From contig JAFZIY010000031.1 in assembly GCA_017554105.1 (NCBI GenBank), positions 124,001 to 188,000 on the forward strand: DNA of 64,000 nt. Reading direction: 5' to 3'. Source of the stretch: Prevotella sp. GTDB taxonomy: Bacteria; Bacteroidota; Bacteroidia; Bacteroidales; Bacteroidaceae. The number at the start of each line of letters is the position of its first letter. Position 1 is the stretch's first letter. Below are positions 1 through 7,595 of this stretch, in pieces. A program made the translations under genes and the position numbers. Below the pieces are notes generated by a model. It was not told where the DNA came from, searched no databases, and was given only the letters and a program-made list of their open reading frames with translations.

Positions 1-1478
1 TCGAGGAGGTTGCGCAACTGCGGCAGGGTATATCTTATGTAGAGCGTGTCATTACACCTGTTCTCGTTCAATTGTTGTGGGGTGAGCAACGGCAAGACGG
101 TCTCGAAACCACGCTCCGCTATCGTCATATCCATCGTCACCATGCGGTTGCGCAGTTTGATGGCCTCGCGGAACAGTTCCCTATAGAAGTTCAGCGCCAC
201 CAGTCCCTTGTCGGCAGGATACTTGGAGTAGAGCAGGTGCATGTTCACCTTACTGTTCCCCAGTTGGAAGTTATACCGAAGCACACCATAGTAGAGCAGC
301 ATCTGAACGTAGTTTTCCTCCAGTTGCACACCATGTTTCCCGCTCGTGCCCGTCTCGATGTTCCAGTTCTTGCCCGACTTCTGCTCCACCAGCACCGTCA
401 TGTCGGTGCTCATAAGGTCGACACGTCCCGAGATACCGAGTTGCTCGCAGACGAACGAGGGCTCGAGCAGTGCCTTGTCGGTGTCCAAGGGGGCCACATC
501 GTCGTTCTTCAGGACGTCTATCGCCTCACGGATATTCATCGACTGCTGACGTGCGTCGGCAGTGAACATGGCACCATCGAAACCCTCGCAGGTGCAGAAT
601 CCCAATGCCTTGTCGCGGAAGTTATGGCGTATGGTCTCCTCGATGGTAGTCTCGGGTGAGTTGATGGTGTCGTCGAGCACCGCACTCGCAAGATTACCGA
701 GCAGTATGGGCTGTGTTATCACAGGCGGTCCGAGCCGTTTCACGATATAGTTCAGCGGACTCCGTCCGTATTTTGCGAAGCAAGAGGCGATGGTACTGAT
801 GTCGATGAGGAAATCAGGTTCTATGACAATGAGTGACGGTTGCAGGTAATGCAGTCCCTCCTTGTCACCACGCGACGAACGACTGTCGAGCAAGTTGACC
901 TGCATTCCGGGACGGAGAATCTTCTGCAGGTAGCGCAGATGCTCTGCCGAAAGGTCCACCATGAGTTGCCTTCCGCCACCGATATCATCGGCCGTGGCAG
1001 AGAACGACGTGTTCTCCACACTGTCTACGATGCACCTGACGTATGGGTATTTCTCGCGCTTCGCCTCCTCCTGCTGTGCCAGTTTCTCGCTTGTAGTCTG
1101 CGGTACCATGCCTATTATCGTGCCGGGGATGTCTTTATTGAAGACGGCGGAGATAAAGATGCAGAGCGCACGCACGTCAAAAAGCAACTGCTCTGGAGAG
1201 ATTACATTCGTGCTATTGCTGTGGCGGCGCATCGACTGAATGTCTATGACATCACTGATGCTGATGCTATGTCGCTTGCAGAGATAGTCAACCTGCGAGA
1301 AGAGGTTACCATACGCCTGGCGGGTGTCGGCAATTCCTGCGGCACATGCCATGACCAGCGTCTCGTGCATGTGGCGCAGCAGTTTCGGACAGAGTGACAT
1401 ATACTCCTCCATCCCATTGGTGTTGCGCACGGCATGGGCAATCTCCGTTGCCCTACTAAATAGTTCTTCTGCAGTCAT
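1..1478 (-). CDS. Large protein with PD-(D/E)XK nuclease-like domain, N-terminal part (3' end off window)
   Basis: I translated this open frame by hand. It starts at the ATG complementary to 1476-1478 and runs off the left edge with no stop, giving about 492 residues. Around residues 339-370 there is a plausible PD-(D/E)XK core: Glu339 in EPSF, Asp354 in GRVDL, then EQKSGK with Glu365 and Lys367. A Q...Y-like helix (residues 385-397) follows. This order resembles the Cas4/RecB-type nuclease part of Dna2-like helicase-nucleases, and I expect a C-terminal helicase domain beyond the window, but that part is not visible. Role inferred: DNA repair or processing. The gene lies downstream of the hydrolase at 1665-2669 on the same strand, separated by a 22-bp repeat array. 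The reading frame is certain; the family call is moderate. Confidence 0.6.
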   Translation of the reverse strand, partial: MTAEELFSRATEIAHAVRNTNGMEEYMSLCPKLLRHMHETLVMACAAGIADTRQAYGNLFSQVDYLCKRHSISISDVIDIQSMRRHSNSTNVISPEQLLFDVRALCIFISAVFNKDIPGTIIGMVPQTTSEKLAQQEEAKREKYPYVRCIVDSVENTSFSATADDIGGGRQLMVDLSAEHLRYLQKILRPGMQVNLLDSRSSRGDKEGLHYLQPSLIVIEPDFLIDISTIASCFAKYGRSPLNYIVKRLGPPVITQPILLGNLASAVLDDTINSPETTIEETIRHNFRDKALGFCTCEGFDGAMFTADARQQSMNIREAIDVLKNDDVAPLDTDKALLEPSFVCEQLGISGRVDLMSTDMTVLVEQKSGKNWNIETGTSGKHGVQLEENYVQMLLYYGVLRYNFQLGNSKVNMHLLYSKYPADKGLVALNFYRELFREAIKLRNRMVTMDMTIAERGFETVLPLLTPQQLNENRCNDTLYIRYTLPQLRNLL

Positions 1479-1540
1479 TTACGTGTTGTTTTGTCGTCGT
1501 TTGTTTTTACCAAAGTCACCACCTGTTTTTGGTAAACGTG

Positions 1541-1650
1541 TTACCAGCCGTTGGTAACATTCCTACCAGCCATCGGTAGGCTCCCTACCAGGCACTGGTA
1601 AGCTCCCTACCAGCCGTTGGTAGCATCATTACAAGCCACCTGTGACATTT
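1541..1650. repeat. Tandem array of 22-bp hairpin units (TACCA...TGGTA type)
   Basis: Five consecutive units of exactly 22 bp start at 1541, 1563, 1585, 1607 and 1629. The first four contain TACCA-N5-TGGTA or a close variant, an inverted repeat; the fifth is decayed. Flanking bases change together: T/A closes the stem of unit 1, while C/G closes units 2 and 4. That suggests the hairpin, not the exact sequence, is kept. A longer hairpin (1507-1535, TTACCA...TGGTAA) adjoins. Read on the minus strand, the array begins about 15 bp after the stop codon of the hydrolase gene. Confidence 0.85.
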
Positions 1651-1664
1651 TTGGTAGCGGTTTC

Positions 1665-2669
1665 CTACTTTCCGTTTAGTCGTGAGAAGTACTCCATTAT
1701 CTCATCCCAGGTCTTGAAAGTGTCACTTCCGAGAGGGATGACGGTACCCATAAAAGCCACCCCTTGCTCCCCCCTGGTGGGGATAATCATAAAGTCACCG
1801 AGAAGCAGTTGGGGCTGGTTGGTGAAGATAATGTGGTCGTATGCAGGCACACCGATGATGTCTTTCAGCCACGACTGCACGTCGGCGCACTGCTCTGCAT
1901 CGTAGTTGGGCGACGGTGCGACGATGAAGAGGCTGTAGGTCTCAATGAGTTGTCGGAACGCCTTGCGTGCCGATGGCTGCTGGTTGCCCTGCCTGTCGCG
2001 CAGCGCATCGATGTCAACAAATATCACCTGACGCTCTTTCTTGTTCTGACGGTCGTCAATCCAGCGTATCACGGGTATCACACTGTTCAGGAACACATCG
2101 TCGTTCATGCGGTGCTCGCCGTGGAACCATATTGCCTGACGGTAGTGTTCGGAGAAGAGTGGATAGGTGTGCACCAGCGGGTCCTCGTCGCCGAAGAGTC
2201 CCCAGACGCGCCTCTGCTCCTCCTCTGACGTGTCGGCGAAGCACTGTTCCTGCACGGCGCGGTACTCCTTGACCATCGCCTTGGTCACGATGAACTCCTG
2301 AGCACCGTCCTTGCGGGGATTGAGGAAGGTCTGCTTGCCTATCATACCGTGCGCTCCCATGGTGTCCGCGATGCGCAAGGCAGGGTTTATGACTATACGG
2401 TCGAAGCCATGCAACTGCTCGGTGTACATGCCTCCCATCGATGTTCCGACGATGAGGTCGGGCTGTTCGCGCTCTGCCATCTCACGAAGCATGGCGAGTC
2501 CCTCGTGAGGGTCAATGGGAATGTCCTCTGCAATGACCGTCGCCGAGGGCAGCATGGTACGCATGCGCCCTACCGTTCCACTGCATGCCGACGAGGCGAA
2601 GCCGTGTACATACATTATCTTCTTGCCCGCCATAAGGTCGGGGAATTGCTTTTGATACTGGTTTTCCAT
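1665..2669 (-). CDS. YqiA/YcfP-like alpha/beta hydrolase fused to HAD-like 5'-nucleotidase domain
   Basis: 334 residues with two parts. Residues 15-200 form a small alpha/beta-hydrolase: the strand MYVHGFASS, then the nucleophile elbow GTSMGG near residue 95, and a late His in HRMND, as in the UPF0227 YqiA/YcfP esterases. Residues 215-330 resemble 5'(3')-deoxyribonucleotidases of the HAD superfamily (IFVDIDALRD near the start; FTNQPQLLLGDFMI near the end). The FVDID motif keeps two aspartates in DxD spacing. Substrates are unknown; a cytosolic esterase with an added phosphatase-like domain is the best reading. The gene has its own promoter and is divergent from the GTPase pair. Confidence 0.7.
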   Translation of the reverse strand: MENQYQKQFPDLMAGKKIMYVHGFASSACSGTVGRMRTMLPSATVIAEDIPIDPHEGLAMLREMAEREQPDLIVGTSMGGMYTEQLHGFDRIVINPALRIADTMGAHGMIGKQTFLNPRKDGAQEFIVTKAMVKEYRAVQEQCFADTSEEEQRRVWGLFGDEDPLVHTYPLFSEHYRQAIWFHGEHRMNDDVFLNSVIPVIRWIDDRQNKKERQVIFVDIDALRDRQGNQQPSARKAFRQLIETYSLFIVAPSPNYDAEQCADVQSWLKDIIGVPAYDHIIFTNQPQLLLGDFMIIPTRGEQGVAFMGTVIPLGSDTFKTWDEIMEYFSRLNGK

Positions 2670-2695
2670 TTTGTCTAAGATTACTTTAAGAGCTT

Positions 2696-2727
2696 CAAAG
2701 TTACGAGTTTTTCCGCTCTTTCTGCAA
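2696..2727 (-). promoter_or_regulatory. Promoter of the hydrolase gene
   Basis: On the minus strand, TTG (2725-2727) is followed by a 21-bp spacer and TAACTTTG (2696-2703). This matches the Bacteroidetes primary-sigma consensus TTTG-N19-21-TAnnTTTG and lies 27 bp upstream of the start codon. Confidence 0.7.
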
Positions 2728-2789
2728 CAATCAAGGTTAATAATCCATAAAACAGCCGTTGTTCCCTATGCAATTTCACAACTAATATA

Positions 2790-2797
2790 TATTTTTG
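2790..2797 (+). promoter_or_regulatory. -7 box for the GTPase operon
   Basis: TATTTTTG fits TAnnTTTG exactly. The expected transcription start near 2803 leaves only about 10-15 nt before ATG 2812, which rules out the upstream in-frame ATG at 2671. No clear -33 TTG at the right spacing was seen (TTG at 2759-2761 is too far). Confidence 0.55.
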
Positions 2798-2811
2798 CCA
2801 TTGAAAACTCT

Positions 2812-4635
2812 ATGGGAATGGTTAACGACGACGCAAAACTGAAAGTGCAACGTGAATATCGGCGCATAGTGGCTGAACTGCAACAGGCAGCCCACAACAT
2901 GCGTGGTACCAGTGGGCGCGATGCCGCACTGGAGCAAAGCCGTGACGCACTCGCCACGACACTCGAGCGTCTCATCAGCGAATACAGCACTCAGGCGGAG
3001 CAGACCATAGGCGCAACGGTGTGGGACCAACTCGTCATTGCCTTCTTCGGTGAGACGAATGCTGGCAAGAGCACTCTCATAGAGACGATGCGCATTCTGA
3101 CAAACGAGGAGACTCGCGCACAGGCACGTGCCGAGACGGGCAACGCACAGGACGGTATGATAGTGGGCGACGGACGTGCCGACTTCACGAAAGTATATAG
3201 CGAGTACAGCCTGAAGATTAACGGCAAGCCGTTCACTCTCATCGACGTGCCGGGCATTGAGGGCCGCGAGGAGGACTACTCGGAGGAGATAAAGCGCGCA
3301 CTCGCCAAGGCTCACTGCATCTTCTACGTTCAAGGGCATAATAAACAGCCTGACACGGCGACGGCAGAGAAGATAAAACGCTACCTGAAAGACTGGGTGA
3401 GCGTGTATTCGATATATAACATCAGGGGAGGAAGCGGCGACTATGACGAGCCAGAGGAGCGCGAGACGCTGATGAAGGAGAAGACGGTGAAGACCGAGGT
3501 GCTCATCACCAACACCTTCCGTGACATCCTCGGAGAGAGATACAAGGGTAATATCTCACTGCAGGGACTGCTCGCCATGTGTTCCGTTGCAGAGTTCGCG
3601 GAGAGTCGCACCGACCTGCTGCGGGCGCAGAAGAAACTGAAAGCCTACTTCGGCGACGGCGACGCACTGTTCCGCTTCAGTCGCATGCATACGCTGATAG
3701 ACCTCATCGACGATATGGCTGACCACTTCCTCGAGGAGATTGTGGAGGCTAACAAGCAGAAGATGATAGCACTGGCACGCACTGCCTATCACGGGATATC
3801 CGACGAACTGCACCGACAGCAGGAGGCTACACGGCGCACACGGTTGCTGCTGCACACCCTGCAGGGCGACATAAGGAGCGTAGCCGTGAAGACACAGGCG
3901 GCGGTGGAGCGCGACATAAAGCAGGTGAACGACAACGCCTACAACCAACTGAAGGACAAGATTTGCGCCGCCATAGACAACAAAGTGCTGAACGAGAAGC
4001 AACGGAAGTTCGCCATCGAGCAACTGGAGTCAACCCTTCCGTCACGTCTTGAGAAGGAAATCAATGCCGCAGTGGCACGTGACATCGGTGAGATGAACGA
4101 CTACATAAGCCAGAGGAAACAGCAGATAGACTACATACCTATAGCCGAACAACTGAACATCGACGACCCGCAGAAACGTCTCGGCTCGTTCTTCGTGAGC
4201 ACGAAACGCATCGAACAGGCACTGAACCTTGGCATGAGCGATGTCGGCAGTTTCGCTATCTCCGTGGCAGGAGGTGCCTCGATAGGCAGTTTCTTCACTT
4301 TCATAGCACCTGGAGTGGCTACGGCGACAGGAGCGATACTCGGCGGACTGTCGCACATAGCACGCAAGACAATCTTCGGAGACGAGCGTCGCAGCAAGGC
4401 GAAACAGGTGGCACGCAAGCAGATTGACGCGGCACGCATCGACAGTAAGATACGACTGAAGGATCTGATAAAGGGCATCAACGAGCAGATAGCCGAGAAC
4501 CGCGACCGCATGATCGGTGCGATAGAGGAGGAGACGCGCAACCTGCAGACCATCGAAGGCATCATCGACGACACACAGTCGAGCATAACAACATTCATTG
4601 AGGACATAAAATCTAAGGAATATGGCACAATCTGA
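2812..4635 (+). CDS. Dynamin-like large GTPase, first of a pair
   Basis: 607 residues from the chosen start; a second ATG two codons later is equally possible. GTPase motifs: P-loop GETNAGKST near residue 80 and switch-II DVPGIEG near 140. A classical NKxD is not evident; NIRGG near residue 200 may take that place. The C-terminal half is long, charged and helical (coiled coil) and carries a hydrophobic Gly/Ala-rich segment around residues 480-525 (GGASIGSFF...GGLSHIA), which looks like a membrane-inserting paddle. This layout is that of bacterial dynamin-like proteins such as LeoA-type GTPases. Its stop overlaps the second GTPase by 14 bp, so the two are probably translationally coupled and act as a hetero-oligomer on membranes. 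The biological role is not known from the sequence. Confidence 0.75.
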   Translation: MGMVNDDAKLKVQREYRRIVAELQQAAHNMRGTSGRDAALEQSRDALATTLERLISEYSTQAEQTIGATVWDQLVIAFFGETNAGKSTLIETMRILTNEETRAQARAETGNAQDGMIVGDGRADFTKVYSEYSLKINGKPFTLIDVPGIEGREEDYSEEIKRALAKAHCIFYVQGHNKQPDTATAEKIKRYLKDWVSVYSIYNIRGGSGDYDEPEERETLMKEKTVKTEVLITNTFRDILGERYKGNISLQGLLAMCSVAEFAESRTDLLRAQKKLKAYFGDGDALFRFSRMHTLIDLIDDMADHFLEEIVEANKQKMIALARTAYHGISDELHRQQEATRRTRLLLHTLQGDIRSVAVKTQAAVERDIKQVNDNAYNQLKDKICAAIDNKVLNEKQRKFAIEQLESTLPSRLEKEINAAVARDIGEMNDYISQRKQQIDYIPIAEQLNIDDPQKRLGSFFVSTKRIEQALNLGMSDVGSFAISVAGGASIGSFFTFIAPGVATATGAILGGLSHIARKTIFGDERRSKAKQVARKQIDAARIDSKIRLKDLIKGINEQIAENRDRMIGAIEEETRNLQTIEGIIDDTQSSITTFIEDIKSKEYGTI

Positions 4636-6331
4636 AAACAACATCGAGCGGTTAAGACAACTGCAAAGCATAGTGGAGCAAGGACAAGAACTGGGACTCG
4701 AACTCAGCGATGTGGCAGAAAAGATAAAGTCGGCGATACGAAGCGCACGGGCAGGAAAGACACGCATCGTGATGCTTGGCTCGTTCAGCGACGGCAAGAC
4801 AAGTGCCGTGGCGGGCATGCTGGGCGAACTGCACGACTCAATGAAGATTGACGTGGCAGAGTCATCCGACGAAATAACCGTCTTTCACCTTGACGTCCCC
4901 CCACAAGGGGGGATTGAGAGGGGGCCGTCTTATGAGATTGTCGACACCCCGGGACTCTTCGGCACCAAGGAGAAGGAAATTGACGGACAGCAGATACGCT
5001 GCTCGGAAATCACCCGACGCTATATCTCCGAGGCTGAGGTGGTGGTATATGTATGCGATGCCGTACTGCCATTGAAGGACTCCCACAAGGAAAGCCTGCG
5101 ACTGGTGCTACGCGACTTCAAGAAACTTCCCGTCACAATATTCGGAATCAACAAGATGGACGAGGCGGGAACAGACATGAACGACGAGGAAGACTATCAG
5201 GAGCGTGCTGCCGTAAAGCGCGAGACACTGGCGCAACGGCTCACCGACACGCTGGAACTGAGCGACGAGGAACGCGACGCACTAAGAATCGTGTGTATCG
5301 CCGCCGACCCGAAAGGACGTGGACTGGAGTACTGGCTGGAGCGTAAGGACGACTATGAGCGCCGCTCACACATCGGACTGCTGCGTGCGGAAGTGGAACG
5401 GCTGATAGGCTCCACCACGGCGGTGCAACTGGCAGAGGGCTCAAGTATGGCGGTAGTGCGCGACGTACTGATGGACATCGGCGAGAATATCGATGTGGTG
5501 AACCGCCAGATGGCGACACCGCTGATGCGCTGCCGAGAGGAGATTGCCGACATGCGAAGCGACTGCTCCATACTGCGTCAGGAACTGAACAGCAGCCGAG
5601 GCACCATGACCGACCGCATGAACGACCTCAAGCAGCGAGTGCTCAGCGAGATACGCCATGCTGAGTCGGCCGACCAACTGGTGCAGGTAGTCGAGGAACA
5701 ACTCGGAATGGAGCACGGCAAGGTGACATGCTACATTCTCAACAGGAACATCAGTCAGATAATGTCGGAGTGTGCTGAGGCAAACAATACGTCGCTCGAG
5801 CGCAAGGAAATAGAGTTCGAGAGCCGTTTCCAGGCACAGAACGACATGCTGGGCAACAGTCTCAAGGAGTCGCAGAAGGTGCTCCGCGACGTGAAGTCGA
5901 AACTTGAGGTGGTGAGCCATGCCTACAGTGTGTTCTCACAAACGTTCCGAACGACCGTCGGACATGCAGCGAAGTTCGAGACAAAGGCAGGTCGCTGGAT
6001 AGGTAATGCCAGCGTGGCACTCGGTGTTGCCATGGAACTCTACGACTGGTATGAGGCGAAGCAGCGCAACGAGAAGGTTGCCGAACTGCAACACACCCTG
6101 CGGGAGAGCGTCAACGAGATATTCTCCGGCATCTTCAAGATGTTCGACAGCGACGAGAGTTACTACAAGACCTTCGCCCCGAGTTATCCCGAGATGCTGA
6201 AACTCATATCCACCCGCGAGGAAGAACTGCAACAGATGCAGCAACAAAGCGACAATCTCGCCGGCTACCGTGACCGTCTACGCCAGTGGATGGAGCATGA
6301 CATCGAGGATGCCGAAATTGTTGAGGGCTGA
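4622..6331 (+). CDS. Dynamin-like large GTPase, second of a pair
   Basis: 569 residues. G1 is GSFSDGKTS near residue 52, G3 is DTPGLFG near 107 and G4 is NKMD near 178, so all nucleotide-binding motifs are present, unlike its partner. A long helical region (residues 280-450) and a short hydrophobic stretch near 455-470 (GNASVALGVAMEL) follow, again like dynamin-family membrane GTPases. Between G1 and G3, residues 91-102 (PPQGGIERGP) come from a G/C-rich hairpin repeat embedded in the frame (see that feature). It overlaps the first GTPase gene by 14 bp and no internal promoter is visible. Paired bacterial dynamins remodel or tether membranes; some protect against phage or membrane stress, but here this is only inference. 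Confidence 0.75.
   Translation: MAQSENNIERLRQLQSIVEQGQELGLELSDVAEKIKSAIRSARAGKTRIVMLGSFSDGKTSAVAGMLGELHDSMKIDVAESSDEITVFHLDVPPQGGIERGPSYEIVDTPGLFGTKEKEIDGQQIRCSEITRRYISEAEVVVYVCDAVLPLKDSHKESLRLVLRDFKKLPVTIFGINKMDEAGTDMNDEEDYQERAAVKRETLAQRLTDTLELSDEERDALRIVCIAADPKGRGLEYWLERKDDYERRSHIGLLRAEVERLIGSTTAVQLAEGSSMAVVRDVLMDIGENIDVVNRQMATPLMRCREEIADMRSDCSILRQELNSSRGTMTDRMNDLKQRVLSEIRHAESADQLVQVVEEQLGMEHGKVTCYILNRNISQIMSECAEANNTSLERKEIEFESRFQAQNDMLGNSLKESQKVLRDVKSKLEVVSHAYSVFSQTFRTTVGHAAKFETKAGRWIGNASVALGVAMELYDWYEAKQRNEKVAELQHTLRESVNEIFSGIFKMFDSDESYYKTFAPSYPEMLKLISTREEELQQMQQQSDNLAGYRDRLRQWMEHDIEDAEIVEG
4894..4925. repeat. G/C-rich hairpin repeat inside the second GTPase gene
   Basis: The sequence CCCCCC-aca-AGGGGGG followed by attgagagggggcc is of the same kind as intergenic G/C-rich hairpins (compare 8483-8518). 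It is translated in frame as PPQGGIERGP just before the DTPG switch II motif, where related GTPases usually have only a short loop. Confidence 0.5.
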
Positions 6332-6530
6332 GTAAAATAGTTCTCACGGAGGAGATGGAGGGAAGAAAAAGTAGTGAAGAAAATTAATTCGCTCGGGCGG
6401 GTGAGAATCTAACAAAAAACATATTAAAGTATGGAACAGATTTAAAAATATCACTGATGTAATATACATTCGATGAAACAATAGAGAAAAATCAAGAGAA
6501 CAAAAGAAGGAAGGAGGAAGAGAACAAAAA
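6332..6530. other. AT-rich intergenic region with one copy of a 12-bp repeat
   Basis: The 12-mer CGCTCGGGCGGG occurs at 6390-6401 and again at 6917-6928, so the two copies flank the small membrane-protein gene. The rest is AT-rich and shows no TAnnTTTG box or terminator that I can support. Confidence 0.5.
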
Positions 6531-6911
6531 ATGAAAGAATTTTTAAATAGTGAACATTTCTTTCTAATTATTACTGGTATTGCTTCTATCGCATACGCAT
6601 GTTCATGGATAAGAAAAATACTAAAAAGCCCCAAGCCATATCAAAGACGGCAGTATTTATATATCGCTTTGGCTTTGCTTATGATAATCTTGGGGATATC
6701 TACCTTTTTTACTAAATTCACTTTGAATTATCTTTGCGGAGTATATGCTGGAGTGTCAGAATTTATTATTTTACACTATAAATATTTAGAAGACAGAAAA
6801 AAGAATATACCATGGCATGATGGAATAATCTATTATACAAGTGGTATTGGGATAGGGCTAACATTTATCCTTTTTAGTTTACATTCTATATTGAAGATGA
6901 ATTTAGATTAG
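6531..6911 (+). CDS. Small hypothetical membrane protein (three predicted TM helices)
   Basis: 126 residues. Hydrophobic segments lie at about 8-26 (FFLIITGIASIAYACSW), 43-60 (YIALALLMIILGIST) and 102-120 (SGIGIGLTFILFSLHSI), with a loop rich in Lys/Tyr between the second and third. No recognised family. The coding region is clearly more AT-rich than its neighbours and is flanked by the 12-bp repeat CGCTCGGGCGGG, which may point to a recently gained segment. No other plus or minus frame is better here. Confidence 0.45.
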   Translation: MKEFLNSEHFFLIITGIASIAYACSWIRKILKSPKPYQRRQYLYIALALLMIILGISTFFTKFTLNYLCGVYAGVSEFIILHYKYLEDRKKNIPWHDGIIYYTSGIGIGLTFILFSLHSILKMNLD

Positions 6912-6945
6912 TCATCCGCTCGGGCGGGAAAAAACAATTATTGGA

Positions 6946-7044
6946 TTTGATAATAAGGAAATAAATTATATCTATATTTGCAGGTTGAATATATCTTATC
7001 GCATTACAAATGCTGATACTCAATGCGATCGGATTACAAATCCG
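6946..7044 (+). promoter_or_regulatory. Promoter plus GCATTACAAATGC hairpins ahead of the lipoprotein gene
   Basis: TTTG (6946-6949) and TATATTTG (6973-6980) form a promoter with a 23-bp spacer. The presumed leader then holds GCATTACAAATGC (7001-7013) and CGGATTACAAATCCG (7030-7044), each a short hairpin around ACA; ATCGCATT (6998-7005) can also pair with AATGCGAT (7022-7029). The two hairpins share the ATTACAAAT core while their outer pairs differ, so this looks like a mobile or amplified REP-like element rather than a gene-specific switch. Confidence 0.5.
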
Positions 7045-7078
7045 ACCGAGCTGAATGGAGATTAAAAAGAAATAGATA

Positions 7079-7561
7079 ATGAAAATTAAAAGAATAATGA
7101 AAACTTCTAATCTTATAATAGTCTCTGCATTTTGCCTACTGACCCTATTGACGGCATGTAAAGGAATGACACATAGGCAGAACAGCCAAGAACAGGCAGA
7201 GATAATCATGGTAAAGAGCGAAAGGTCAAACGACAGTACTGCTTTTAAATGGTTTGAAGGTGACAGTATCTACACTTTTTGTCTGACAAAATCAGACAAA
7301 GTATTAGGAGCTTTGGGATATGATCCCATTGAACGGGACATTGTTGCCGACTCTCTGTCTGCCGTTTTAATTGCAAAGGCAGCATGGTATCCGATATACG
7401 GAAAAGAACGCATTGAGAAAGAAAAACCCTTCAGGGTGACAGAATACATCAAATATTGGACAGTTGAAGGTTCGCTTCCTGAAGGTTATGAAGGCGGCAC
7501 TGCACATATCATCATAAGGAAATCGGACGGCAAAATAATGTCGGTATGGCACGAGAAATAA
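7079..7561 (+). CDS. Hypothetical lipoprotein
   Basis: 160 residues, or 154 if translation begins at the second ATG (7097). The N-terminus is a type II signal peptide ending in LLTAC, so the mature protein would be lipidated at Cys. The mature part is about 130 residues with no family that I recognise; its end (GTAHIIIRKSDGKIMSVWHEK) resembles the NTF2-like/'YjbR-type' endings seen in small Bacteroidetes immunity-like or periplasmic proteins, but this is weak. It is followed 35 bp later by the retropepsin-like gene and probably shares its mRNA. Confidence 0.6.
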   Translation: MKIKRIMKTSNLIIVSAFCLLTLLTACKGMTHRQNSQEQAEIIMVKSERSNDSTAFKWFEGDSIYTFCLTKSDKVLGALGYDPIERDIVADSLSAVLIAKAAWYPIYGKERIEKEKPFRVTEYIKYWTVEGSLPEGYEGGTAHIIIRKSDGKIMSVWHEK

Positions 7562-7595
7562 CACAGGGTATGAACTGTTAGTAATAGATTAAAAT

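Noticed and set aside
72..1397. Long plus-strand frames over the left edge
   Set aside because: The minus-strand frame (1-1478) is open throughout, has codon use like its neighbours and a coherent nuclease-like motif order; the plus frames are its shadows.
1760..1795. Another repeat insertion inside the hydrolase/HAD gene (CCCCTTG...GGTGGGG)
   Set aside because: It resembles the G/C-rich hairpin family, but the encoded residues fit the nucleotidase-like fold, so an insertion cannot be argued.
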